From assembly GCA_017163975.1 (NCBI GenBank), contig JAFFSR010000251.1:1922001-1986000 (forward strand): a stretch of 64,000 nt of DNA. The letters run 5' to 3'. Positions 24,840-37,066 of the stretch are shown here, one piece after another. Source of the DNA: Anastatus disparis (lineage: Eukaryota > Arthropoda > Insecta > Hymenoptera > Eupelmidae). The first letter of the stretch is position 1. Each line of letters begins with the position of its first letter. The notes below the pieces were generated by a model. The model was given only the letters and a program-made list of their open reading frames with translations, did not search any database and had not been told where the DNA came from. The position numbers were made by a program, and so were the translations under genes.

Positions 24840-25352
24840 CGAAAATTCAATTGTGCAAAGTATATGAGGAGAAAAAAAAGAAGAAGAAGAAGAAGCGTGG
24901 CAAGAAAGATAGAGGATAAGAAATAGAGAATGATAGACTGCATTGAATTTATGAAGAAAAAAAAAATAAGATGAACGAACATATATGAGAAAGAAGAAAA
25001 GTAAAAAAAGGTGGGGATAAGAGAAAGAGAGAGAGAGAGAGAGAGAAAAGTAGTAAAGAAGAGAAAAAAGAGATGAAGAAGAAGAAGGAGAAGGAGGAGA
25101 AGATTGGGGGGGAAAGCACCTACTTCCCGCTTTACCATGACTTTATGTGTTGCCTGTATATAAAAGTATTATACACACAAGAGAGCACCTGTCCGTAATT
25201 CCCTCTCTTTCTCTCTCTCTCTCTTTTCTTTCCACTCTCTTTCCTTTTCTCCCACTTCTCTTTTTCTTTCTCTCTCTTACTCTCTGATTTTCTCTTTTCT
25301 TCTCTTCTTCGTTTCATCGTCATCCTGCTCTCTTTCTGAGCTGAGAGTAAAA

Positions 25353-25387
<35 letters not shown>

Positions 25388-25580
25388 GAGTTACACCGGG
25401 GGCTCGCCAAGAGCCTAAGTGGACGGGTTATCAGTAGACGCAACATCTTGCTCGCGACAGGAGCCAAAGTGAAAGAAGCAAAGCTTATAGCTTGTATTAA
25501 TACGCAATAAGATCGAACGAACGAAGAAGAAAGAATTTTTATAGTTTCTTTAAATTTATTTTTCATTTTTCATTTTTTCA
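24840..25580. repeat. Long GA/CT-tract region with strand switches
   Basis: The plus strand is purine-rich from 24860 to 25115, including (GA)n at 25024-25047. It is pyrimidine-rich from 25200 to 25310, then (GA)n again at 25350-25389. Open frames here, such as 25132-25566 on the minus strand, consist of S/L and R/K/E runs and are repeat artefacts. GA repeats are binding sites for GAGA factor in insects, and the position just upstream of a candidate promoter fits a regulatory role; that is inference. Confidence 0.6.
25391..25500 (+). promoter_or_regulatory. GC-richer patch with initiator-like TCAGTA
   Basis: The block is GC-richer than its surroundings and contains GGGTTATCAGTAGACG, where TCAGTA (25431-25436) matches the arthropod initiator consensus. 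I see no TATA box and no clear DPE at the expected distance. It could be an upstream alternative start for the leader exon further on, or a conserved regulatory element. Confidence 0.25.
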
Positions 25581-25801
25581 TCCTTTTAAATTAATACTTA
25601 AAAATAATAATAATAAAAATAAAATAATCAAGTGTACCGTTTGTACGATTATCCATTGTTATCCCTTTATTATAACATTACATCTGTATTAGATTTACAA
25701 AGAAGAAAATCTAAAGAAGAAGAAAAAAAAGAAGATATAGTTTAAAGTTCAAAAAGGTGCGCGTGCGCGCGGGAGAGTTCAACAATCGCTTATATTACTG
25801 C

Positions 25802-25809
25802 TATATAAG
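25802..25809 (+). promoter_or_regulatory. TATA box candidate TATATAAG
   Basis: It sits in a CpG-rich context (GTGCGCGTGCGCGCGGG just upstream, CACGTGGCGCG just downstream). A start site would be expected around 25830. It precedes about 420 bases of sequence ending in a consensus splice donor, which makes it the best promoter candidate in the window. Confidence 0.4.
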
Positions 25810-25829
25810 AGAAGCACGTGGCGCGTGGG

Positions 25830-26249
25830 ACCCCGATTGTGTATTCGTGAGTTTGTAAGAGAGAGAGAAAAGAGAAACGAATCACATTAAATCTTAAAGA
25901 ACCCAAAGTGATACATTATTGTAACGTTTCAAATAAAGAAATAAAAAAAAAGTGTTAACAAAAAAGAAATAAAAGCTGTTCAAACAGTTTCATTTTAAAG
26001 ACGTGATAGAAAACATTGAAAAAGAAGAAATTAACAAGAGATTAATATATCTAGAATTATTCATTTTTTTCTTTCTAAAATTTATTGTTTTTTTTTGTTT
26101 TCTTTGAGAAAAAAAGAAGTAAGAATAATAAAGAAAAAAAGGATCGTTATTTAGAGTTGGCTAAAGCCGGTGGCTTAGCCGGGATGCGGCAGCTAATCAC
26201 CACTACCGGCTCCAGCTAACGCAAAAGGCGCGCGCGCCAGATCGCGGAG
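25830..26249 (+). other. Candidate 5' leader exon of an unidentified host gene, ending at a splice donor
   Basis: The interval ends GATCGCGGAG followed by GTAAGTTT, a strong splice donor at 26249/26250. The last 100 bases are GC-rich (GCCGGTGGCTTAGCCGGG and AAGGCGCGCGCGCC), unlike the flanking AT-rich DNA, and intron-like pyrimidine-rich DNA follows. A small upstream frame starts at ATG 26184 and stops after 11 codons (MRQLITTTGSS, stop 26217-26219), so the exon looks untranslated or carries a uORF. No continuous coding frame runs into the donor from that ATG. The gene would run to the right on the plus strand. The 5' limit is set only by the TATA candidate at 25802, and no acceptor or second exon was found. 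Confidence 0.4.
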
Positions 26250-27280
26250 GTAAGTTTCATTTTTTTTCTTTTTTTTTTAAGTATAAGGTATTCATGCAAT
26301 CTCTTTACTCTCGCTTCCTCTTATTCTATATTTCTTTCTCCCTCTCTCTCTTTTTATCTTTTTCTCTTTACACGCAAATTTTTCATTGGAATTTCATGTG
26401 TTATCCGGCTACGTGATCTCAAGAGAGAGAGAGAAAGAAAGAGAGAATGAAATACCAAAGTATATACCGAACACGATTACCAATCGATTAAGAGTTACTT
26501 TATATAAAGATTTTCGATTTAAAATACAAAATTTTAATCTTACGAAAAATTCTTGTTACAATTGTTTCTTTTTTTTCAATTCAATAATTGTTTTTTTTTT
26601 TAAATAAATGTTTATACTAAAAATAAAATTATTATGAATCATTGATGTGGTTATTTATATTTTTACTTTGATTCATAGAACATTTTATTTATTAGTGCGT
26701 GAAAATAAACTTTTACCATAAAAGTCACTTTGAAATACTTGCAATTCGTTTATGTTCTTTTCTAAGTAAGAACAATTGCAAAATTTATACCTGTTAATCA
26801 TGTTTATAGCCCAAAATATTTGATAGTATAATTTTCAAGAGGAATTCTTAAAAGTACGTAACATAACTGTATAATTAGTGCTATTTCTACAATAAATGAG
26901 ATTTTGGATTGAAAATAAAATTTACGATTTCAATGTTTTAAGTAAATACTTAATAAGTTTTTCATGAAATATTTTTTTTTTAAATTTTTAAATTTTTGGA
27001 TCGAATTTTAAATAAAATATCAAACAATTAATAATATAAAAGTTATTCAATTATTGAAATCATTCGTAAAATTCATATAAATATTTTCATATTTGAATCA
27101 TATCAAAAACGAAAAAATCTTACTGATTTCATCAAAAAATAATAATTGCAAATACGACATACAATAAATATTTTAATAATAATACCGTGAAAAAAATGTA
27201 AAAATTTTGATACGAAATACATAAAATTTCGAATCTCAAATTTCATCGAATACTCGTCAATCAGCAAAATTTAACATCCC
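26250..27280. other. Probable intron start: CT-rich then AT-rich non-coding DNA
   Basis: After the donor there is a T/CT-rich run (to about 26370), a short GA repeat at 26421-26440 and then uniform AT-rich sequence. No exon is seen. Confidence 0.4.
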
Positions 27281-27600
27281 TTGCGTCAGCTTTTCTCATT
27301 CTCAAGCACATATCTTGACAGTGTATATACGATCAGCTGATCCGAATCTCAGCATACCGCAGCAGTGCTTTTACACCATCACGCGTGCTGATGATTTTCC
27401 TTCTCTCCTCGTTTTATATACCGTCTTTTACGATTTTATATGGGTACGTACGTATATATACGTGTACATGCAAGATGTACTATACGCTGTTCCCTGTCAG
27501 TCGCACGTGGGAATTTCTCATTAGGCGAGAGAAAGAGAGAGAGAGAGAGCAGCTGGAATTTTCGCGGCTTTTAAGTTGAGTATTTAATGGCTAGACGCAT
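27281..27600. promoter_or_regulatory. Candidate regulatory island with E-box palindrome
   Basis: The block is less AT-rich and contains the perfect 12-bp palindrome GATCAGCTGATC at about 27329-27340, which includes the E-box CAGCTG. It also holds ACGCGTG and GTACGTACGTATATATACG motifs and a GA repeat at 27533-27549. Open frames crossing it have no known domain. A cis-regulatory role is inference from composition. Confidence 0.35.
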
Positions 27601-29300
27601 GTAACTGTCACGACTCGAACAAAAAAAAAAATGGAAAAACTGGGTGATGAGTTTACATCTGTAAAATTGCGATGTAACAACTAGTTGTTGTTTCTTCCTT
27701 TTTTTCTTCCACTTCTTCTTCTTCAACGTGCTTTAAAGTTTTATGACGATTGTAGACGAGTAAAGTGTAAATAAATGACTTGAATTTTTTCATTCTGTAC
27801 GTACTCGCGCGATAAAACATTGCTGGATTCTTTCTTGATTTCAAAGTAATTTCAACAATAGAATCTTCGCTTGTAATTACGGCGGTTAATTAAAATATTA
27901 ATACACAGTAACACAACTTAACTAAAACTTTAAAGCAAACTTATCTTATTAATCTGTTAATTTTTCCGCAATTAACAAAGTATTTCAGAGCTGGAATACG
28001 ACAAGATCTTACAAATCAACAAAATCATTAATCACATTAGTTGACTTAATGAAATTACATGTAATTAGTATAATTAAACGTATATAATTACATATATATA
28101 TATACAAAATAGTAAGATGAATCACAAGATTAAATTGACATTAAAATGTATATCTCAAATGAATCAAGTTAATTGTATATATATATATAAAATAGAAGTA
28201 GATTCTATTTTGCGCAATCCATAAAATTATACTTGAGACTTATGCTTAACGCATTAATTATTTTCGTGATTGTTGTGCAGCATCATGATATTCTATTAAC
28301 TCTAATCACTTTAATACCTATTCGCTTAACTTTTCTTTGACGTACTTTAACTTTAGATTATACATATATACATATTTCTTTCTTTATTTTTTTTCTCTTT
28401 TTACATTACTAAAACATCTGTTCGCTCTTGTACTAGTTTTGTTTATAAGTTCCGCTTTCAAAGAATCCGTCAATGACCGTAGTGAGCGCGCGTATTTTTC
28501 TTTTTCTTTTTCATTCTTTATAATATTTTAACTTAAATTCTTCATTTTATTTTTTCCTTCCTTAAAGAGCGTGCGAAAGAAAATTTTTTTTTTCGCTTAA
28601 GCAAATTCTCTATTTCCTGTTATTAGTTAGCAACAAAATAATATATGAATATCTATGAAAGTTTATTCTTGCTCCTTTTTCAATATTTCTTTTTTCATCT
28701 CGGCTCTCTCGCTTATTAGAAATCAGATCATTTGTGAAGCGCAGTGATTTTCAGACCATAAACTTATGTATGCATGCATCTTTAACGAAAAATGCAAATT
28801 AATTGATTAATGCTTCGGAGTGAAATATCGCATTAACTTTTGATAACTTTTTTTAACTTGAGATTATTAGAGTAAGTCATGTATAATAGAGTTTTTATCT
28901 AAAAATGTTATTATTACTGTGTTTACTCTAATAACTTCGTTTTAAAATTTTTGTTACTTTTATTTTTGTAATATTTTATAAATATTATTTCTAATATCTT
29001 CAAAAAATCAAATCAATATCGATGACGAACAATAATCTAATAAATCTTATGTAAGTTCAAATGAATCACCAAATAATGATCGCGTAATTATCGGTAACAG
29101 GACTCACAATAGCTCTTTTTTTCTCTCGTCACACAAATTATATTCCGTCCTAAATCGATTTCATAATGTACTTCATAACAATTACTTTTTTCAACGCGGT
29201 CGGCACATATATACATTTCAAAGAAAAGCCATCGGAACCGCTTCAATTAATATAATCACCTAATTAACACATTTGGCGTAGAATAAAAAATGAAACAAAA
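27601..29300. other. AT-rich non-coding DNA
   Basis: No gene is supported. TA-rich runs lie at about 28090-28105 and 28178-28190, and CT-rich runs at about 28380 and 28500. Confidence 0.45.
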
Positions 29301-29812
29301 AAAATATGAAAGAAAAGAGTAAGTATACCCTTCTTGAAAGTGAAGAAAACGAGTATATAAGAAACACATGTATGTGTATATATATAAATTAAAAGTCGTG
29401 AATGACCGAGCGAAGATTAGTTTCTTATTTCTTCTTATTTTTTGTTGTTCTGACTTTAAAGCCGCATACGCGTGGAGCTCTCATCTTTTTCTCATCAGCA
29501 AATAAACCCCATACACTCAAACGCGTATATACGAATCCAAGAGTAAAATATCTTCGAACGGTATCGTCATAAGTATATGAAACGCATGAGTGCGACGATA
29601 ACCCTCCCACTCCTCTATCGAAAAAAAAAGAAATCAAAAAAGTGGGAGAATTCTGAAAGAGAAGAAAATAGAAAAAAAAAGTATAAGGATTCGTATAAGC
29701 AAGTTGACATGTTTTGCCTCTTTCAGTCCAAAAGGTAAAAAAAAAATATATATGAAGTGATGATATTACGCAGCTTATAGGATCGCGCGAAAAAATATGG
29801 GGCTTTACCTTT

Positions 29813-29880
<68 letters not shown>

Positions 29881-30150
29881 TAGATGAACGTGTTGTGTGT
29901 ATACGATTCCATCTAGTATAAGCAATTGTGTATGAGAAAGGCGCAAGAAATAATATGCCGTTGGGGAAACGTTTGACGAGAGTAAGAAAACGAGTCAAGA
30001 AAGAAAGGAAGGATAAAGATGAAAGAGAATGAAGAAAAAAAGATATACATATAAAAAGGTACACGGAGGATAATTTTTTTTTTCTCTTTCAGACTCTCTT
30101 TCTCTCTCTTTTTCTCTCTCTCTCGTGAAATGTATGTTCACAGGACACTG
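29301..30150. other. Tract-rich island with CpG patches
   Basis: The interval has purine-rich runs, CpG-bearing patches at 29460-29600 and 29930-29990, the long TA repeat at 29817-29877, and a CT repeat at about 30085-30124. The 113- and 173-codon minus-strand frames read through the TA repeat as IY runs and are artefacts. Confidence 0.45.
29817..29877. repeat. Dinucleotide repeat (AT)n, about 60 bases
   Basis: This is the longest uninterrupted (AT)n in the window. It can extrude as a cruciform and is likely length-polymorphic. Confidence 0.9.
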
Positions 30151-30416
30151 AACAAGGAATATACATTTAAACAGGGAATTTTCGATCCTGGGAAAGATGA
30201 AATATAAAAGGAACAAAAATATATTTTTAAGTTACCAAAATATGAAATATTCAAAGGATTTTTCGTTTCAATTTATTAATCGACAAAAAATTGCACAACT
30301 CCTTTATACAATAGAATTTTATATAATAGTCAACAGAATTGAGAATTAAGCGAAACGAACAACTTAATTTTCTTCACATCTCATAATTTTTTGCCATTAT
30401 CATTCAACGTAATCAT

Positions 30417-30564
30417 TTAACCTTTTAAGGACGGGGATTTTGACGTTGAAATTCGACTTTTTTTTTAAACAATATTCGTGCATAAAATGAAAAAATATAT
30501 CACGTGGAGTGCTTGATAAAATTGGTGGTCGATATATCGACCAGTCCCGTCCTTAAAAGGTTAA
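30417..30564. mobile_element. piggyBac-like MITE flanked by TTAA
   Basis: A 140-bp element (30421-30560) has perfect 15-bp terminal inverted repeats CCTTTTAAGGACGGG and CCCGTCCTTAAAAGG. It is flanked on both sides by TTAA (30417-30420 and 30561-30564), the target duplication of the piggyBac superfamily, whose ends typically begin with CC. The interior contains an 18-bp palindrome, TGGTCGATATATCGACCA, next to the right end. It has no coding capacity and would need a transposase supplied from elsewhere. Confidence 0.82.
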
Positions 30565-31010
30565 ATAATTAAACAGTTAATTATAATTTCTATTTGAATA
30601 TCTTAATTTGAAATTCTAAAATAATCGATAAAGACCAATTAATAATACGTGAGTAATAAATCGATCTCTTATAACATTTAGCCTCATAGTGTGTAACCAT
30701 GTAACCAAAAAGGAAAGGTCAAATATAGCCATATAAAACGTTCATTTAAAGTGTAAAAATATAAAGAATGAGTTTTTGAGTAATTGCCTTGAATCTTTTT
30801 TTTTTCTTCAAAGGTTCAATAAGCTTTAACCTTTTCTTTCGAAGGTTCAATAAAGAATGAGCAAAGAGAGGAGATAAAAAGTACTTGGGAATAATTTGTC
30901 ATAAATATTGATACATATTTATTGGATCGAAGTTAAATATTTGGTGATACACCTTAAACTACAAAAAATTTCACCTGAAATTCTCTCCTCCGCGCGCGAG
31001 CTCAAAGAGA
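30565..31010. other. AT-rich non-coding DNA with a short duplication
   Basis: No gene seen. The phrase AAGGTTCAATAA occurs twice close together (about 30812 and 30843). Confidence 0.4.
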
Positions 31011-31760
31011 GAACGAGAGTGAAAAGCAAGAAAGCAGAAGAGAGAAATATGCAGAAAATAAAAGAAAAAAAAAGGTATTAAACCACGGAAAGAAGGAGAC
31101 AGACGCATGCAGGAGTAAGCGAAAAAAAAAGTGCATTGAGAGATAGAGAAGAGAAAAGAGAAAGAAAGATAAATATAAAAAAAAAATGGTAAAAAGAAGA
31201 GAGAGAGAGAGAGATGATGATGAAAAAAATATAAGGTGGGGAGGGAATGTGGTCAGGTCGGGAACTGGCTCACACAAAATTTTCGTGCCAAGAGAGAGAG
31301 AGAAAGAGAGAAATATCTCTCAAGTCTTTCCGTCCAATGAACGGCACAAAACTGTGTGTGATGGACCTCCACGTGCTTTCCGATCTCTCTCTTTTTTTTT
31401 CATCTCTTTCTCACTTTACAGCTCGAGGCTTGAAATCATTCCAATAAGAGAGAAGGATTATATGTATATATACGTAAGGGAACATTTGCGTTCGTTCATC
31501 GCATACTTATATGTATATACGTGCAAATTTTAATGCTCCTCTCTTTCATTTCTTCCTCTTTCTTTCTTTTTTTTTATCTCTCCCTCTCTTCTTTTCTTTT
31601 TTTTTCATTCTTGTAGCTCGAAAACTCTTCTTGAATGAATATTCCCCCTTTGCCTGGATATGTAGGATGATCGACATCGGGATTCGATATTATGCGCGTT
31701 TCAGCTCTTTAATTCCAAACTTTGTAGGATATATATATATACACATATATATGCGCTAAC
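31011..31760. other. GA/CT-tract island with TATATA motifs
   Basis: The plus strand is purine-rich from 31010 to 31320, with GAGAGA at 31199-31213 and 31291-31307. It changes to pyrimidine-rich sequence from 31385 to 31610. A TATATATATACACATATATATG cluster is near 31731. Frames on both strands reflect these tracts. Confidence 0.45.
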
Positions 31761-33840
31761 TATTGTACAGTACCTCTTTCGCCTATAATATTAACGAGAT
31801 TTTTCAAGTTTAAATTTTCCTAAACGAAATTACAAATTTCACAAACATTTACAAATAAAGAGCAATGCAAACAACAAAATAAAATAAAAAAACAAAAGAT
31901 AACAGAAGATTACACAATAAAGCTTTGGTATAACAAGTTGACACTTTTATTGCTTACAAGTCAATTTAATAATTAATACAGTTAGGTCTTAAAAAGCGTG
32001 AGAAAAAAAAAAGATCTTTTCTATAAAGCCAAGTGCGCGCGCGAATAATATATTATAAATGTTACGTTACCGGTAATTGCCTGTAATTTTCTAGCGAATA
32101 ATAATATAACTCATTTCAAGGAAGTTCGCTTTGTGATAAAAAAAAATAGAGAGAGAGAGAGAGAGAAAAAGTAACAAGAGGTAACAACTTAGACAAGAAG
32201 AGAGAAAAAAAAAAGATGAAAGAAAGAACGAAGTGCCCTGACTTACTTCTTAGTAAAAGTTACTATCGGATGCTTATATACACGTATTGTAGACCGAATA
32301 AAGCTTTTAGAAGAAAAAAAACCGTCATTCACACGTATATAACATGCCGATTAATCGTATGTACATATATACAATGCGAACCGAAGGATACACTAAACCT
32401 TTTTAATTGCTTCAATATTATGCCTGGATATTAAATGTTCTGTTATAGACAGGCTGATTCATTACTTTTTTTTTTTAGTTTTGATTAGCCTTGATGTTTC
32501 CATAAGCTTTGTATTGATGTACGTCTATCATGAATTTTTTTTAAGGCACGATAAAATATTAATTTAATGGTCCTGTTTTCTATATTTTAAAATATAGGCA
32601 CTTTGAATTTTATTGCGCTTGTAGATTTTCGTTTACGTTTTACTCCTGTTATATTATGAAAAGTATTCAGAAAGTTATGATATACATTCATTTGGGTTGT
32701 ATGATTAAAATAAATTAAAGTTAAATGAAAGCTGTTTGGTTGATTATGGATATTTTTCATGTATATCTATTTTATTTCTGAGTTGAAAGGAAAAATCGCT
32801 GCTAAAATGTAAAAGTTAGTGATCAGAGACTTTTTGACATTTACTTCCCTGATTATTCCTCAATCATTTAAAAGAAGGTTTTTATACATTTATTATTTAT
32901 ATGATTCTTACGAAAAATGCATACCTCGTAAAAAAATAATGTTCAAAGGCTAATAAAGCTTGTATTTAATTGAAAAATAAAAGAGAATTCGAACATACAA
33001 TGTGAAATAAAAAGATAAATTATTTACCCTTTAAAATTATTTAACACACCATAATAAAATTTCAAATTCCTGAATATACCCTTTTCCTAAGAATTTCACC
33101 ATTCTCATCTTTTTCACTTTATAAATATCTTATACGAATGAAAGAGAAGAATAAAAAAAGCTATGATCTGATATGAAGATTACATTTGAGCTTATTATCT
33201 GTTCTTTTGCTTGGTTTCCTTTGAGATCTCCCTTTTTTTTTACAGTTACTCCTCGAGACATTAACAATGGCATCTAAATAATCAGTTTCCTTTGCCATAA
33301 TACAACAGCGTTTTGATTGATAAAAAAAAGTTAATTAATTGATAAATCTTCTATAATTAGAGTAAATTTACAGATGTTATTTATTTGATGAAGATGAATT
33401 CAATTAAAAAATATCCAAGAGAATTACATCAATGAAAAAGGAATTGTAAAAAACAAAATACTAAATATTAAATATTATTTTTAAATAATTAAGTTGGTTG
33501 AAAGTGAAAAATAATTTAATAATTATAAATTGAAATAAACAAAAACATAAATTCTTTTTTTTTTAAATCAGATCAACTTATTTAAAAAGAAAATTCTTTT
33601 ATTTTGATTTTTAAATTAAGTACCTATTGAATGCAATCGACCAGTTAATGACACCAAAATCATTGAAAACAGTAAATAATCATTGCCTATATTCTTAAAA
33701 AAAAACTATGTAGCATTGAATTGAAAACCTCTTCTTTATTTTTTATTAAAGTCGGTTTCAAAAGTATTACACTAAATTGCAAGAAATAAGGTTCAATCAT
33801 CGCGATAATAAATCTCTAAACTGTCGACAATTCATTACCT
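31761..33840. other. AT-rich non-coding DNA with a small GA/CpG patch
   Basis: A CpG/GA patch lies at 32030-32180 (GTGCGCGCGCGAATAA and a GA repeat at 32148-32166). A perfect 18-bp palindrome CTATATTTTAAAATATAG lies at about 32580-32597. No gene is supported. Confidence 0.4.
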
Positions 33841-34560
33841 AGACCTTACTTCATCGAATCATATTATTTTTCTTTTCCTCTCTCTCTCTCATGCTCTCGC
33901 TAAAGTCACGACCTCGGGCAACCTCGACGGCTTACAAAAAAAAGATAGAGAGAGAAAAAGCGAGAGACACGCCGGCGCGAGAACAATCAAGCAAAAGAAA
34001 AGAAGAATCTTTCTTTCCTGTATATAAGACAACGGACACAACATACCTTCAACGTATATAAATACGTACGTCATAACATCCTGAAATATAACTATGGAGA
34101 AAAGGTATATACATACCAATTGTGTCCGCGTGCAAAATACCATTCGCTTAAAGCAAACGATTTGTCCATACAGTCATATATATATATATGTAAGCTTAAA
34201 ATCCATTTCCTCATTGCCTCGTTCCGTCGCCTTTTAATTTCCCTCTGAAGAAAAGTTCGCTAAGTTAAGATAAGCTGCACATATATACTTCGACAATAAG
34301 ATCTTTTGTACGTATGCACGTAGATGTGTGTATATACACACGCACAATTGCCTCTTTTCTTCATTTTCTGAACGACTTTGCTTTTTCAGTATACGGTCTT
34401 TCTTCTTCACCTTTTCTACTGTTGCCGTACTACTGAGTTTTTTACCTTTCTAGCTTTTTCTTCTTCTTCTTCTTCTCGTGCGTTATTTCAACGAGTTTTC
34501 TTTGATGAAGTATTTATTTTTTTTGTTATGTCGTTTCTGACTTAGGAAATTTTGCTTGAA
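33841..34560. other. Tract/TATA/CpG island
   Basis: A CT repeat at 33878-33890 is followed by CpG-rich DNA (CGACCTCGGGCAACCTCGAC and CGCCGGCGCGAG) at 33905-33985, several TATATA motifs, and a (TTC)n run at about 34457-34475. No recognisable product was found in any frame. Confidence 0.4.
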
Positions 34561-35155
34561 ACAATGATTCAAAGGAACGGAAAGAGGAGGATACGAAAAA
34601 AAAATTTCAATTAAATTTTAGAGGAAAAAAATTCAAGAAAATGCCATTAATTCACGGGCATTGACATTTAAATTAATTAAATTCTTCTTAATCCTTTCGC
34701 GAATGATAATACCATTTGGTGTTCGATTATTTTGCAAATTAAATTGTTTACAACGACGGTTTAATCTTTTTCATTAATCGCAAATACCGAAAATTTCAAA
34801 AATTTTTCCGATCAACGACACTTCAAACGAGAAAGAAAATTCAATTTCATTGAAAATATTTCATAAACTGAAAATGAAATTCCATAATTTTACATCCCTT
34901 AATCTGATAATCAATCATCAAAACAACGAGTCAACAATAATACCCAAGAATCCTATTACCGATCAGTTAAAATTTAGAATTACGTGTATTAACGAAATAA
35001 ACCTTTATGATTATACCTACTTATATATTAGCAAAAAGAAGAAGAAAAAGGTACGTCCAATTCATACATCACCATAAATCTCGTTTAATCTTTTAACTGA
35101 ATAATTCGCGAGTACATGCCAGAATGTTTATACAGTATATTCCTTTTACCTTTTC
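34561..35155. other. AT-rich non-coding DNA
   Basis: No gene is supported. A 75-codon frame at 34850-35077 (plus) has a high Asn/Ile/Lys content and no motif. Confidence 0.4.
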
Positions 35156-35520
35156 GTTACCATTTTTCTTACCCATCCGTTTGTGCTGTAGCGTGCGCAT
35201 AACGCCAATGAAAGCCAAGTACGTTAGTTGTCTTATAAAAGCCTACGCTGTATATATATACCCATAACGTTGAATTCCGGTTAGCGGTGGTTCTTGTATA
35301 TAAACTCTTTTTCCTTCATACCCGTGCCGGAACTTCGCCTAAAAGTGCCTCTCGTGCGGCAGGGAACGGGCAAATTACATTCACGTTTTTCTTTACAGTC
35401 ACATGCTCAGAAGCTACTGCGCACCTTCATACTATAGCAGTTTCGGTCGCTTCACTGTCTGCTGTATGTGTTCCGAGTATATCTATATATACACCACATG
35501 TCTAACCTTTGTTATTATAC
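35156..35520 (+). promoter_or_regulatory. Candidate promoter block with TATAAAAG
   Basis: TATAAAAG at 35234-35241 is close to the canonical TATA consensus. A second TATATAAAC lies near 35298. The following 200 bases are GC-richer (GCCGGAACTTCGCC and GTGCGGCAGGGAACGGGC) and contain a 72-codon frame from ATG 35287 without known domains. A transcript start around 35265 is possible. No splice-supported gene was found, so this remains a candidate. Confidence 0.35.
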
Positions 35521-35879
35521 ATCTAACATTGTTAGACTTATGAATGTTAAAATTATGAAATACACACACATGATAATTACACGCGTTCTTTTTTCATATG
35601 AATTATGATTTGAATATTTACTATGTATCCTATGTTAGCAGCTATAAGATACACATGTTCGGTTTTCTTACATTTCTTACGTATATACACAACATTTTTT
35701 TAACCATAAATATTTTTTTCACGACACTTACAACACGTTTTTAGACACTTCAGAAATTAAAACACAAATAAAATTCTTAAATATTCATGTTCTTACATAT
35801 ATTTTTTTGTTTCATTACACATTTTATTTATTTGAAATATTAAATAAAACGAATTATTTATTTTCGATTCTTTCTTTCT

Positions 35880-36360
35880 TTCTGTCTTTCTCTCTCTCTC
35901 TTTCACGCTCTCAACATATGCTATAGTTGCTTACGCATGCGCGCTACAACAAACTAAAGCATCAAATGACTTTTCACTCAAAGTCGTTTTCGATGTATTT
36001 TTTTTACTTAAAAATGGATTTTTATCTTTTTGGGATGGCGAAGTTCCGGCCGGGCATGAAGGAAAATCGTATACGCTCCTCGGCACGAAAAAGGCTCATC
36101 ATATGCGCGTGTTTTGCTTTGCTCGGCTGACGCCTCGCAAAGCAAACTTACACGCGCATGTAATGAGCCTGTTCCGTACCTCGGAACGTAATATACTATT
36201 TTTCAGTATTATAACCCATTGACCATACGAAACATACAGCCGCGTGTGTGATGTACGAAGAGTTTTGTATGCGGAACATTTGCTCGGTAGCAAAAAGTAA
36301 TAGAATTAAAAGATACATCATCGGCCGTAAGCGTATGATGTAGCTATTATGGGACGTTGA
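35880..36360. other. CpG-bearing island around a hairpin
   Basis: A CT repeat (35877-35905) is followed by CATGCGCGC, a GC-rich patch (GTTCCGGCCGGGCATG at about 36044) and the strong hairpin at 36093-36169. A second small stem TACATCAT/ATGATGTA flanks a CGGCCG core at about 36313-36343. No coding frame is recognised. Confidence 0.4.
36093..36169. ncRNA. Strong imperfect hairpin, microRNA-precursor-like or foldback MITE
   Basis: The left arm 36093-36122 (begins GGCTCATCATATGCGCGTGT) and the right arm 36137-36169 (ends CACGCGCATGTAATGAGCC) pair along nearly their whole length. There are small bulges and a 14-base loop, giving a 77-base stem-loop. Pairing continues weakly outwards (CGGCACGAAA with GTTCCGTACC). 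Size and shape fit a microRNA precursor, and GC content exceeds the surroundings. I do not recognise a known microRNA sequence, and a small inverted-repeat transposon is the alternative. Confidence 0.4.
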
Positions 36361-37066
36361 TTATTTTATTTTTATTTTCATATACACATTGTCATGAGGA
36401 TTCAAAGACGCGATAAGGTTTATTTTATCTATTTTTGTATATGAAATGTTTGGATGGATTGTGTGCATTGTTGGATCTTTGAATTGATCTGAAAGACGAT
36501 GGAAAAGTTATTAGGGATGTACAATATGATTTTTTATTGTCATGGGTGGTCTTTGTCGGTATTAAATCTTCGGAGGAATAAAGTTATCGATGATGTCTTT
36601 TGTGATTTTCTTGAATATTTCTCTCCTCTTTTATTTTTAAACTTATCTTTTAATATCAGTCATTAATAACGCCTTTGCCTGCGTATACGTTTTGATGCTT
36701 GATGTTTGTAACTGTACGGAGATTGCTTGACGGATAAAGATTCTCGTGTGATTTTTCTAATTGGTCACAGTGACCGAGTCCTGGGAAACAAAGTTGAAAG
36801 AAGTTAAAGAAGGAAATACATTTTGTAACTTTCTATGTACTTTAATTATTGATATAACTATATTCATCAATTTGAGACATCCTTTTGTTTAAAACGATTT
36901 TTCTTATCATCAATTTAGTACAAAACATTTTAAACCAAAAGAATACAAATAAAACATTTAAATTGATAATACGGTAAAATATAATGTAGATTTTGTAGTT
37001 TATCAATCCAACCGAGCTAATTTTTTTTGTAATGATACGTAAATTAATCCTTCATGTTTTTTGAAC
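36361..37066. other. AT-rich non-coding DNA
   Basis: No gene is supported. The block at 36420-36800 is less repetitive than most AT-rich sequence here but has no open frame of note. Confidence 0.4.

Noticed and set aside
25132..25566. 144-codon minus-strand open frame
   Set aside because: It consists largely of SLSLSL and R/E/K runs from CT/GA microsatellites.
29425..30064. 173- and 113-codon minus-strand open frames
   Set aside because: Both read through the (AT)n repeat as IYIYIY; no conserved motif is present outside it.
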